Shown: positions 1 to 11,500 of the stretch, in pieces
Numbering within the stretch: the first letter of the stretch is position 1
How the letters are laid out: each line of letters starts with the position of its first letter
NCBI GenBank assembly: GCA_949592205.1
Contig: CATIUR010000004.1
Location: 92,898,337 to 92,962,336 of the forward strand
Origin: Helichrysum umbraculigerum
Lineage: Eukaryota > Streptophyta > Magnoliopsida > Asterales > Asteraceae
Direction of reading: 5' to 3'
Length of the DNA stretch: 64,000 nt
Notes under the pieces: model-generated
Database searches by the model: none
What the model saw: only the letters and a program-made list of their open reading frames with translations
What the model was told of the DNA's origin: nothing
Position numbers and translations under genes: made by a program

Positions 1-2160
1 ATTTGAGGTACTTGTGTGCTACTTTCACACATTATGCTCGAACTCGTTTAAAAACACATGTCTTACAAAGTGATTTGTAGTAGAAAACATCTTTTCACAT
101 TCTGGAATAGTGATACAATTTCGGTAAAAAGCTATTGGTTAAAAAGTATATCCAACGTGTTCACACTTACGAGATATTTTCACATATGAGAGAGCCAGTG
201 AGGAGAATGAAGAACCAAGCCATTTTATACCAAGTGCTCTTCCCAACAGCCGAATGCACTTCATGGAACTGCCAAAGGGAGGATATCTGGCACATACTCT
301 TCTTCAAAGGCAGCATATCTTCTGACTCTCAGCCTCCTTCAACCACCTTGATAGGGGAGTTCTCTCGTTCTTATCCTTGTTTTGATTATTTTTGCTTTAT
401 TTTTTTCAAGTAATCTATGCCATATCCTTAACTTATCACTAAGTGTGGGATTCCAGCCCAAAACAAACACTTGAGCAACATTTTACGATATGTTCAAACT
501 CTAAGTGTGGGATTTTACTTACAATAAAATCTCAACTCAAGAGAACATTAGGGACAATGTTCCTCTAAGTGTGGGATAGCGGTATAGAATACCTTAGGTC
601 TAATTCTTATTTCCAAAAGCAAACTCGGAAAATGTTCCTCAAATTTAAAACCTCACTTTTGCTTGAAATTTTTCAAAATTTTTGAATTAAAATGTCTTGA
701 GAGGAATCATTTTCATATATGAGTAATGTATTTTGGAAATTAGGATTAAATAAGTTAGAACTTTCTTAAGCTGAAATAATAATCTAAAAGGCATCGCATG
801 ACTAGACACATACAACCCAATCTTGTAGTGAGGTATCTTGAGCCATGAAAAGCATTCATTTTTAATGCTTCACTATTCGTTTGATGAGTGTATACCGATG
901 CATGCATCCGGAATTAGAACTTGCTCCTGTTATACATGTCGAGACCCCATTGGTTGAGTACCGTACGCGGTATAGGTGCAATCAGAGGACCTTGACATTC
1001 CTTAGGATCTAACCCCATTTTTACATATCTCTTCAAGCCCAAAACCCTTCCAACACTCAATTTTAGTGTTGATGATCCGCCTAGAAAACCCTGTTGAGCC
1101 TTAGCCTTTTCATTTCTTTAAAACCCAAACTTTAAACCCATTTACATCCGCACCCACCAAAACCTTATCTTAGAAATTTTTAAATTTTTTGAAAAATGCT
1201 ATTTAGGTATTCTTTTTGCTTTCACTAAAAAATTACAAGTCTCGTGTTTACTCAAAACTCCTCGTGTGCGTTTCCATGATCAATACTCAAATCGAGAGTC
1301 TTGTAGTGCGTAAAATTGGCACCAAGTAAATTCGAAATTGTCAAAAGTGTGAAAAAAAAAAAATGAAAGTCAGAAAAGGTCTCAAAAGGGTAGTGAATAA
1401 ACTGAAAAATTCCTTAGAAAATCCTTGGCAAAGAAAGTCCAAGCCAAAAATATAGAAAATAGAAAAGAAAAGAAACGAAAATATATATCATCTGAAATAA
1501 AGATAAGTGCTTCAAAATCTCCCAAAAACTCCGATTCCTAAAAGAGTATAATCCTCCGTGCGTTTTAAGAGATAGAAGTCAAAATAGCTATCTCCTCCCC
1601 TTTTCGATATCCGTTTCCGTTTTCATTGAAAAGTTTATCTAAATAAAAATTTTCATGAGTTTAAAAAGGCCTAAGATAAGCAAAACCCCTTTTACTTAAA
1701 AACAATTTCCCACTTATCCATTTCCTTTAACTCTCACCAAACATTACAACCCATTTGAATGTCCTGGGATGATTAGCACCGTCCTCACCTAAGTGGTGGA
1801 GATGTGATTCTCGAGCAAGCCTATGACGATGGATGCTGCATGACTGGTTATTGAGCGATTTCGTTTGATTAGAATGATAGGTAACCCGAAACACTTCTGA
1901 GTGAATTGAGTGACCACCTTGTGAGATCGCCTAGTCATGTATATCCCAACAGTATGCCGAAGAGAATTATTTCATGTTTCTGAAACGAATACCTTATTTT
2001 CTCTCAGTTTCCGGGATATATTACTTGTGTATGGGATTGTTTGCTCTCAACATTTTGATTCACCCAAAATGCATTAACACTTTCAAATATTTTCATTGGG
2101 AAAGCAAGTGAGAAATTTGAGTTTTGCTTGAGGACAAGCAAAGTCTAAGTGTGGGATATT
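1..2160 (+). mobile_element. Element A: 3' internal (post-pol) region of a Tat/Athila-like LTR retrotransposon
   Basis: This stretch leads directly into an LTR and carries no intact gene. The motif CTAAGTGTGGGAT recurs (about 440, 500, 565, 2145), and 'GAGGACAAGCAAAGTCTAAG' lies just before the LTR, a signature often seen ahead of the 3' LTR in Tat/Athila-type elements. The only open frame (135–413, 92 codons) matches nothing I recognise. The 5' part of the element lies left of the window. Confidence 0.6.
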
Positions 2161-2514
2161 TGATGACACGCAAAAAGTCAGGTTTTTGTGTGCCATTATC
2201 TCACCTTTTTAGCCCAATTATGGATGAAAAACATTTGAAATATACATTTTATACTAAATTTCATAATGAAGGCTAAAATATAGATGACGCTTCAAGAATC
2301 AACCAAAAAGGCCTAAAAACGAATAAAATAGAGCACAAACGATCATAAGCATTCTCGTTCACGCTTTTTAGCACTTTTTAAGATCCGCTTGGAATTATGA
2401 CCTCTAACATATGTCATTTTCTTCCTTAGGAAAATACGATCGCGTGGATATAAAGAACGCTGAAAACGGACACCCGAGTCAAAAGTTACGGCCAAACGAA
2501 GAATCAAGGCAACC

Positions 2515-2830
2515 GGAGAAGACCAATACGGGCAAACCAAGCCGTATACGGGCAAGCACAGCAGTATACGGCCTAGACATGACCGTATACGGCCTGGCAA
2601 GGGCGTATATGGCCTGGACCAGCCGTATACGGCCTGTGTCCTCCCGTATACGGCCTCGTTCTCCCGTATCTGATCCGTGTTCGCTCGTACCATGCCATTT
2701 CCACCCGAAATACGGGAGGTCCCCTCGTATCGTCCTCCTCCCTCATACAAGATCAAATTTTGATACGGTTGAGCGATACGGCTGGACATTTGAAGGTGCA
2801 AATACGGCTGGACGATACGGCTGAGCGACT
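2515..2830 (+). repeat. Array of CCGTATACGG-type palindromes in the U3 of LTR A
   Basis: Short self-complementary units (CCGTATACGG, GCGTATATGGCC, AGCCGTATACGGCC, then GATACGGCTG) recur about 12 to 15 times in 300 bp and stop right before the TATA box. This placement is what one expects of an upstream promoter array. Confidence 0.75.
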
Positions 2831-2832
2831 AG

Positions 2833-2840
2833 TATAAATA
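2833..2840 (+). promoter_or_regulatory. TATA box of LTR A
   Basis: TATAAATA sits directly downstream of the palindrome array. It is followed by a CT-rich leader (CTCTCTCTCACTACTCTCTCTC at about 2,900), typical of a plant LTR transcription start region. Confidence 0.6.
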
Positions 2841-3511
2841 TGGGATCAAATCACCTCATTTCAACAATTCACATACACATTCTCATCTATCAACACAACT
2901 CTCTCTCACTACTCTCTCTCTAGGTTAGGTTTATATTTTCGGTTTTCGTAGTTAGCGGCTAGTTAGTCACGGCTCTGACCGGACGAATAGGGGCTAATAT
3001 TGTAATATTGCTTGGAGGATACTCGAAGTTCCGCTTGTATTCGTTCACGTTATATTCAGCTACGCTGTTACTCTGGTTAATTCTATCCTTTATCTATTTC
3101 GTTATGATGATTGTTATTACTGTTGTCATGCTAGATTTAGGATTGTTTGCCATGATTAGCGAGTAGTATTATTGCGTGTTTGCTATGATGTAATTAGTCG
3201 TATTAATTGGGATGATGTCATTATGAAAACAACGGAGGTAACGTTATACGGCTTTCATTTGTATAGCGCCGGAAACATCACTAATGTGTGTAGTACGGAA
3301 CGTGGAAGCTATGAAAGTCGTGGGCACAATCCGTTGTCGATTAATGATTAATTAGTGTGTCGATCCACTTTCTATCTATGATTTTAAACCTCAATCAAAC
3401 TTAACGCCTTTCAACCAGTAAACGTGGCTACGGCCTTAATGATAGGACGTCGTGAACCCTATCCAAGGTGATTAGTTATCTGTGTCTAAAACATGGTCTG
3501 ATTTGCGAAGA

Positions 3512-3725
3512 ATGTAAACATTGTTTTCTAAAACGGAACACCAAGTACATCGTCATCATGGAAATAATGTTTTCACTATTGAACGCAAAGTACATGGTGA
3601 TTATGGAACAACGTTTTCTAACTTGAACCCAAAGTACACCGGTACTGTGGAAAGATCGCTTTCCCTTCAGAACGCAAAAGTACACCGTACCTGTGGAAAT
3701 ACTGTTTTCTAACTGAACGCAAATA
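3512..3725 (+). repeat. Degenerate ~47-bp tandem repeat in LTR A
   Basis: Four to five diverged units share 'GAACGCAAAGTACA', then 'TATGGAA', then 'GTTTTCTAACT'. The short open frames across it on both strands are products of the repeat and are not genes. Confidence 0.65.
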
Positions 3726-4643
3726 TTACGCTATTTACAAATTAGGGATTTATTGGGATTTCAAAGTAAGGGCTGGTTTATATCATAGATGGATAATTAC
3801 TGTGCTCAAATACAAACTTAGTTAAACAAAGTCTAGGGTTCCAACTATAAGCAAAGTAGGTACCGCAAATCGGCTAAGTACTTGGTATTTCCACGGAAAA
3901 TAGCCGTAGTTACCTATTGTGCACTTTATTAAATCATACTTAGACTTTACAAACCCATCGATAGAAAGTGATCAACGCACGCTAAATCTGATCTTGAAAG
4001 TGAATATTTTGTTTAGATTAAAGTATCCTTGTGGGGTTAAGAAAGGTCGGACGTCGAGATTGGTTTGTCGCCTTATTCATGCACCCAGGATTTATTTCCA
4101 TATAAGGGTCACTACACCGTCACTGGTTAGTGTTGTTTGGCTGGATAAACTACTCCGATCAGAATCACGATAGCCTAGTTGCTCAGTGACATACTGATCG
4201 AGAAATCTATCAGTAGGGAACTAGTGCTTACTCCACTAATACTTGAAATGAATGGAATATAAACTTTTGAGATCATATCACAATCCATCATCCCAATTAA
4301 GAAAACTAATGAAGTCATAGCAAACACCTCCTCTAGATTATCTGCTAACTACCGATATTTTATCTTGCTTTATTTAAATTTTTCTGCCTAAGTATAAAAA
4401 CCAAAACAAACCCCCAAAAATCTGTTAAAACCATTACTAGTTAGATAAATCGTCTTCAACGTCAACGTTTCACAATACAATTGGTTTATAGAACGACCCT
4501 AGGTCATACTTACTACTGTACTCCCATAGTTTTAAGTATACTTAGGCCCCGCATTTACAAATTTTTAAAACCCACTGATCGCCGCGCCAGGAGAAAGGCC
4601 CGCAACGACGCGAGTCAAATCGCAACCGACCTCTCGGCACGCA

Positions 4644-6894
4644 TCACCCTCCAACCGGTGACGGTCCGAGTTGGTATGAGCTCATTTTCTTCGTTTGTAA
4701 TGACCATCATTCCTCCTTTCTTTGGGACGACTTGAACAGGGCTAACCCAAGGTGAGTCAGATATTGGGTATATTAGTCCAGCATCCAGGAGTTTGATAAC
4801 CTCTTGTTTTACTACGTCTAGAATCTTAAGATTTACTCGTCTCTGCCTTTGAACGGATGGTTTGAAATCGTTCTCCATTAGGATCTTATGTGTGCAATAG
4901 TTAGGACTAATTCCTTGTATGTCAGAAATTTTCCATGCGATTGCCTTCTTGTGTGATTTCAACACATCAACTAGCTGAGCTTTCTCTTTTGGTTTCAACT
5001 CTTTTGAGATTATCACCGGGAGTTGGGAGGTTCCTTGGAGGTAAGCGTATTCAAGGTGAGGTGGTAATTCCTTTAATTCCAAGTTTGGTGGTTCCTCAAT
5101 AGACGGCTTCATTCTAGCTATTTCGTCTCTATTCAGCTTCTCATATTCAGCTTGGAAGGGTGCCTCGTCTATCTCAGGTTCGGATGTAGAGATTGATGCT
5201 ATTTCGACCCATTCAGTTTGGTTTGAAAATTCGTCTGTCTTTAGCTCGTATTTGTTGACTGATGATGAGGACACTTCGTCATTTTGGGTGAGAATAATTT
5301 CTCCGTCGTCGGTGAATTTTAATTCTTGAAATTGAGCGATCGAGGATTGGTTTATGGTTAATTCAGGGTTTGGAAGTGATAGTGGTTCGGGTTGGTTGAT
5401 TAATTGGGGTTCAAATGGTGGTGGCTCAATACTCATTTCTTTGAATGAATCCAGGATTTCTTTAATTGAAGGAGCTGGATTCGGGTTATTGAGTGTGGAT
5501 GTATCTCTTTTTAGCCAAGGTATTGGTGTACCGCATCCCAATCGGACGGCTATTGTTTTGCCATTGGTGCAAGATGGCTTCTTTTCAAACAAGGGAAATA
5601 GTAGTTCTTCAGACTTTGCTGGCGAAGTGATTGCGGACTGCAGCCCAGGATCCTCGTTATATAATCTTCGAACGGTGATTACCGTGTTAGGTATCGGGTT
5701 CTGGCTGGATAATGCCAACACTTCGTGGAGATGTTCATCAAAAATGTCCTGCATAGTATCGCACAAACCAAGGTCCTCTTCCAGAGGTTGCTTCATTAAT
5801 CGATCGACATTAAAGGTGACCTCCTCTTTCCCAACTCTTAGTTTTAAAGATTTTTCGTTTACGTCGATTACGGCCTTGGCAGTATTTAAGAAAGGTCTGC
5901 CAAGGATGAGTGGGATGTGGGTGTCTTCCTCTATATCCATGATAATGAAGTCCACTGGAAAGACGAACTTATCGACCTTGACCATGACATCTTCAGCAAT
6001 TCCTCGAGGGAGTTTAACTGATCTGTCTGCTAATTGGATGGTCATACGAGTAGGCAGTAGGTTATCTAGTCCTAATTTCTTATAGAGGGAATAAGGCATA
6101 AGATTAACACTAGCACCTAGGTCATCTAAGGCATTACTAATTTGGATATCTTGGAGAAAACAAGGTATTGTAAAACGTCCAGTGTCTCCTAACTTAGGTG
6201 GAAGACCATGTTGTACAATTAAAGAGCATTCAGCATCTAAAGGTAAACTAACTATTTGCCTAAGTTTCTCTTTGTTTGAAAGAAGTTCTTTAAAGAATTT
6301 GGCACATGTGGGCATCTCTACTAAAGCATCTAATAGTCTAACATTCAAGTGCAAGCTTCTAAACATTTCCAGATATTTACCGAATTGGGCTTCTTGCTTT
6401 TCCTTTTTAAGTCTACCGGGATAAGGTATTCTCGTGCGAGGTACATTATCCGGAGTTTTGGTTGGTGATGGGTCAGGTGTTGTGACAGGGATGTCAATGG
6501 ACACTTGTTCACTCGGTGTAGGTGTAGGCGAAGAAGTGTTTCCGGGGGTGTTATCTGGTGGTGGTGGATCAACTTTGGTTATTTTTCCTCCCCTAGTGAT
6601 GATTAACACATCATTGGGTTGAATGGTAGTTGCCGACGTACTTTCCTCAATAAAATTCAAGTTTTCCAAAATAGACTCCATGTTAGAAATTAATTTGTCG
6701 GAAATTTTTATCATGGCATCAATGTTGTCTTGAAATCCGGCTATCCTTTTGTTTATAACATTTTGTTCTAGTATAAAATCAGATAAAAGTTGTTTTGAGG
6801 AATGTAAGTGGGTTGTTGGTGAAGGAATGGTCAAAAGTTGGGTTAATGATCCACTTGGTGTAAGGTTGGTCAAATCAAAATAAGAGGTTGACAT
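4644..6894 (-). pseudogene. Element B: gag-tail/protease/start of reverse transcriptase ORF (Tat/Athila-like), truncated
   Basis: One uninterrupted frame of about 750 codons starts at 6,894, only 137 bp after the primer-binding site. The N-terminal 150 residues are coiled-coil-like and Ser/Pro/Thr-rich. From about residue 150 come a gag-tail/protease linker, then a retropepsin domain with the DLGASVNLMPYSLYKKLG active-site block and the ILGRPFL flap-end motif, then the entry to reverse transcriptase (VQVVPKKGG, then IPTRTVTGWRV). Family members continue there with the RT fingers; here the frame runs into LTR A sequence and stops at 4,615. I see no capsid-like core and no CCHC knuckle, so this copy lacks most of gag. 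The missing RT, RNase H and integrase should lie beyond element A, left of the window. Confidence 0.85.
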
Positions 6895-7030
6895 GGTTGG
6901 TTAATGGACAAATAAAATAAAACCAATCTAATCCTAAGAGTAAAAAGTGTAACTTTTGATTGATGTTGATCTTTCAAAAGGATCGCTAAATACTAGAGTC
7001 ACTAAACTTCCTAAAATCGGTCGCCGACGT

Positions 7031-7048
7031 TCCCCGGCAGCGGCGCCA
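7031..7048 (-). other. Primer-binding site of element B (tRNA-Asp type)
   Basis: On the minus strand TGGCGCCGCTGCCGGGGA, closely matching the complement of the 3' end of plant tRNA-Asp, lies about 6 bp inside the LTR border. It is the usual primer site of Tat/Athila elements. Confidence 0.85.
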
Positions 7049-7054
7049 AAAACT

Positions 7055-9432
7055 TGTTGTGCTCACACCGTGTCGTTGTTTTTCTCAATTGATGATGCGA
7101 GCGCAGCAGTGGGTTTTAAATTTATAAGGCTGGGGCCTAGGGTTACTACTATTGCTAATCTAAGGGCTAGCAAAGGATAAGTATGACCTAGAATCGTTCT
7201 TCAAAGCGCGGCGAATTGAAACTTGGGGAATTTAGAGACTTTTATGAATTTAGCTAGGGCAAAAAAGGGTTGGTTTAGGTTTTGGGTTTTCTATTCTAAG
7301 ATTAAACTAAATTGAATCAGAAATGGAGGTTACTTCGGGCGTTCAGCAGTTAAAGCGATTGTCTACTATGAAGTGGTTCAGGTGATATTAAAGCGTGAAG
7401 AGTTCTAAGGAGGATAATTTCATAAGTTAATGTGAGTTATTGTTACAATCCTACTATCGGGCTAACGCGGAGGTGTCCACAATCAGGCAAATAAAATGTC
7501 ACGTGGGTTGCAGAATATATTAAAGCATACACCGAAAGTTCTCTGAAATGCATGTCCATATTCTCTAACAGTTAATCTCGAATCCTATTCCCCAATCTCG
7601 GTCATCATAGACGTCCGAATCATGGCACAGTTTCTTGAATAAACAATCTTGTAAACGGGTTTTACCCTCGCCGGAATAAGTTGGAAAAAACTGGTCTAAG
7701 CGGTCAGATAAGATGTCATCACTTATTCGTATGAATTATCAACATTACTCAAGTATGCAATATGACAGGGATGATTTACATTACAAATAGAAACTTAAGT
7801 AATACATTTGTTAATCGATTCATAACACAACTACCTTCGGTCGTTCTCGACTTCCATACGTGTGTACTTCGCCATAAGCGTTTCCAGTACTATATCGAAG
7901 AACAGTCGAATAGGGGTTGTCATGTTATTTCACAATAATTAAGGCTAGGTGTATTTCACTAGTATGATAATCCTAAGGCAACAATCAAACAAGAACATGC
8001 AATAAGAGAATCAAGATAATAGTTAAACCTAAGCATACAAATGTATTAATTAAATCGAGGATATTCCGAAAGTTGTCTCAAAAATATCGTCTGTCCGAAT
8101 AAATCTTAATCTACCTCTATTCCCATATTCCGTGTCTCTTGGATCCTAATTTGGTCTACAGAACACCGGCCATGCCGAGCTCAATGATTCAATCAAACAT
8201 AGTATAACTAAGTGACCTATACCCTATGAGTTAGCTACGTTCATTTTTGGATAAAGTTTTAGTCACAACATGAGTTGGGCAGATAAATGATAAAGATTCA
8301 ATTCCTACATCTATTCATGATACAAAACACTCGCAATCTCATAACATACAACATAATCACATATTTAAATCTTTCCTAAACGACTATCATAGCAGACAAT
8401 TGAGTTATTTAGCTAATCATGGCAATTCTAGCATGCATATTTAAATTTATTGAAGAAAGAACGAACATAATTAAATATGGAAGATAGATTAAAACCTGAT
8501 AAGTACAATACAATAACTCGTAGCTACAAATGCGTCCCGGAGCACCTCCGTACAAATCTTCCTTGGCTAGTTAATTAGCTAGTCTAATTAACTAATGAAG
8601 TATTATATAGAAAATATTATGGAGACTTTAAAGAGTTGGTGTAATGTGTGGTGTGTGTAAAAAAGGTGTCTTACAAATGAACTCAAGCCTCCTCTTTATA
8701 GGAGAGGTTTGGCTCACATTAGCATCAAGGGGTGCACATTAGCTCAATGTGGGTAAAAAGATGCACCAGGTACTGTACAAAGCGGAAAGGTGGTGCACCG
8801 GGTACTGTACAACGCGGAAAGTAGGCGCATCAGGTACGAGAATTAGACAAAAAAGGAAACCGGGATGGTGGACAGCAGGCCGGCGCCGCCCAGCTGGTGG
8901 CCGGCGGCGGCTGGCTGCCACCCGCCCAGTTTCGCCGTCTTTTGCTTTGTTTCTTGATTCGTGCGTGTTTTCTTCGTTATGCGCCCGTTTGAGTTGATTA
9001 TTTTTGCGTTGGATTCGTAATTCAAAAACGAAGATTTTGACATAAGATAGTCCCTGAGGTGAGGTCCCTAACTCCAGATATCGCGTACGAATCACTTGGA
9101 TCTTCCGGCGGGCGTAGAATCTTCGTTCTTTGTCCGTTTTTGTTGATTCTTCTTCTGTTTGATTCGTATTTTGAAAACGAACATCTTGGATAGAATGGAT
9201 GGTTGTGAATAGCACTTTTTCCTTAAAATCTCGTTTTGATGTCTTGAATCTTCAATTGTGCGTGGAATCTTCGTTTCTCGGCCGTTTTGCTTGATTTTTA
9301 TCGTGCAACCTTCGTTTTGGTCTTCTTAACATATTATCACTGATTTGTGCGTTGTTTGAGTCCAAATGCCAAGTATTTCTCCAGAATGAGAGAGATATCA
9401 GTAGTAAAAACGTGACTTTTTACACGATATCA
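7055..9432 (-). mobile_element. Element B 5' LTR (about 2.38 kb)
   Basis: On the minus strand it runs TGATATCGTG…GAGCACAACA and is followed by the tRNA-Asp PBS. Its first bases resemble the start of LTR A (TGATGACACG), both followed by CAAAAAGTC-like sequence. It abuts element C at 9,433, where only about 8 bp of C's own 3' LTR remain, so B inserted into C. The matching 3' LTR would be left of the window. Confidence 0.8.
8695..8702 (-). promoter_or_regulatory. TATA box of LTR B
   Basis: On the minus strand CTATAAAG lies just downstream of a repeated block (8,750–8,850) in which GTACTGTACAA and GCGGAAAG occur twice and GGTAC three times. The order, short repeats then TATA, matches LTR A. Confidence 0.5.
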
Positions 9433-10796
9433 ACCCAATATGTTCCCAGTAGTTAACTTGTTCCTAACATTATAATTACATAGGTTAAGGCCAACGGTGT
9501 CATTCTCCCCCGGTTGAAAAGAACTCGCCCTCGAGTTCAACTCGTTTTCACCATGATACGGACTGAGATCTTTAACATTAAAAGTAGCTGATACTTTGAT
9601 ATTTCCGGGTAGCTCTACTTTGTAAGCGTTATCTCCAATGCATTGTACAATTTTAAACGGACCATCACCTCTTTGTTGGAGTTTAGCATGTCGGCCAGGT
9701 GGGAAACGTTCTTTACTCATGTGGACCCAAACCAAATCACGTTCTCTAAAAATTGCTTTCTTTCTATATTTGTTAGCCTGCTTTGCATACCTTTGATTTT
9801 GTTTTTCTATTTTCACCTTGACTTGTTCATGCAAATCTTTGATTGCTTTAGCACGTTCATCTGCATCCCCACTATAACTTGAGTTAATGGGAAGAGGTAC
9901 GAGATCAAGAGGACTAAGAGGATTGCATCCATACACCACCTCAAATGGGCTCTTGCCGGTAGTCTGGCTACAAGAGCGGTTATAAGCAAATTCTGCTTGT
10001 GATAGTACAACATCCCATTGTCGTATATTTTCCCCAACCAGGCTCCTTAGTAAATTACCTAAACTTCGGTTCACTGTTTCAGTTTGCCCATCCGTTTGAG
10101 GGTGATAGGCTGAACTAAATTGCAGTTTTGTACCTAGCTTCCGCCAAAGAGTTCGCCAAAAATGCCCAACAAACTTTGGATCACGATCACTTGTAATTGT
10201 CTTTGGGATACCATGCAATTTCACCACTTCTTTAAAGTATAGATCAGCAACATTGGTAGCATCCATGGTCTTAGAACATGGTACAAAGTGTGCCATTTTT
10301 GAGAATCGATCAACTACCACCATGACTGAATCTTTTTTTCGCTGAGTTTGTGGCAGCCCCACTACAAAATCCATGCTCACATCTTCCCATGGTGCACTAG
10401 GGACGGGCAGCGGGGTATAAAGTCCCGTATTTTGTGAAGTTGATTTTGCTAGATGGCATGTTCGACACCTTAGGATATAATGAGCTACATCCTTCATCAT
10501 TTTCGGCCAAAAGAAACGATCCTTTAGCAAAGCAATAGTTTATCTCTCCCAAAATGACCACTAAGCCCACCTTCATGAGTTTCCTTGATTATTTCCAATC
10601 GAAGAGAACAATCTGGAATACACAAACGATTACCATGGAAGAGATAACCATCTAAAAGAATGAATTCTTTGTATGGCCCGTTAGTGCATAAGTTAATCAC
10701 TTCACTAAAGAAACCATATTCTTGGTATAATTCTTTCACTTTTTCAAAACCAAGAACACTAGCTTGCATTGTGGACAGCAAGGAACGTCTTCGCTT
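9430..10796 (-). pseudogene. Element C: integrase segment of the pol polyprotein
   Basis: The frame opens after a one-base deletion near 10,797 and is broken by a second one-base deletion near 10,537. It shows an HHCC zinc module (HEGG…GHFGRDK, then CRTCHLAK), and the D,D-35-E core: MDFVVGLP, TSDRDPKF and the Glu of DGQTETVNRSLG. The C-terminal part (FPPGRHAKL, VSATFNVKDLSPYHGENEL) is of the kind seen in chromovirus-related Ty3/gypsy integrases, but I cannot see a clear chromodomain. It ends at 9,430, just past the remnant of C's 3' LTR. Role: cDNA insertion into the genome; this copy is broken. Confidence 0.85.
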
Positions 10797-11500
10797 AAGG
10801 CGTGTGCCACTTGATTTGTAACACCACTTTTATGTTTGATATGAAAAGTATAAGCTTGCAAAAACTCCACCCAACGAGCATGTCTAGGTTTTAGTTTATG
10901 TTGACCATTGATGTACTTCAATGCTTCATGGTCAGAGTATAGAATGAACTCTTTTGAGATAAGATAATGCCTCCAATGTTCAAGAGCTCGAACGATAGCA
11001 TAGAACTCTTTATCGTATGTTGAGTAGTTTCTTCAAGAATCTGATAATTTCTCACTAAACAACGAGATAGGACGACCATCTTGGCTTAGAACCGCACCTA
11101 TGCCCAAACCTGATGTGTCACAATCAAGCTCGAAAACTTTATCAAAATTCGGTAAAGCTAAAACAGGAGCCATGGTCATTTTAGCCTTAATCAGCTCAAA
11201 ACTTGCTTGAGCCTCTTTTGTCCATTTGAAAAAACCACATTTCATACATTTAGTGATGGGTGAGACAATTGAACTGAAATTGCGAATGAATCTTCTATAA
11301 AACGAAGCAAGCCCATGAAAACTTCGAACTTCCTGTATTGTGGTTGGAGTGGGCCAAGATACAATTGTCTCGATTTTATTTGTATCAACATGGATCCCTT
11401 CATTAGAAACAACATAGCCAAGGAAAACCAAGCTATGGGTCAGGAACTCGTACTTCTTTAGATTAACATAGAGTTGCTGTTTGGCCAGAACTGCAAAAAA
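10797..11500 (-). pseudogene. Element C: end of reverse transcriptase and RNase H segment
   Basis: This continues in the same frame as the upstream gag-pol ORF, past an in-frame TAA at 11,501–11,503. It contains the RT thumb (VFLGYVVSNEGIHVDTNKIE, SFHGLASFYRRFI) and RNase H-like blocks (FELDCDTSGLGIGAVLSQ, then YSTYDKEFYAIVRALEHW and YSDHEALKYI). A second in-frame stop, TGA at 11,033, replaces what is normally an Arg codon (CGA to TGA would be a simple CpG transition). Near 10,797 a one-base loss shifts the frame before the integrase. Confidence 0.85.

Larger units (their letters stand above)
2161..4643 (+). mobile_element. Element A 3' LTR (about 2.48 kb), inserted in element B
   Basis: The LTR begins TGATGACACG right after the purine-rich motif and ends near GGCACGCA. 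Its last 100 bp resemble the end of the element B LTR (shared TAGGCCCC and AAAACCCACTG blocks), so the two are related families. The right border is inferred from the point where element B's reverse transcriptase reading frame stops matching its family (about 4,644). No 5' LTR or target duplication can be tested inside the window. Confidence 0.65.

Noticed and set aside
5354..6424. Plus-strand open frames of 80–243 codons
   Set aside because: They are antisense to the protease–RT frame of element B, which has clear motifs.
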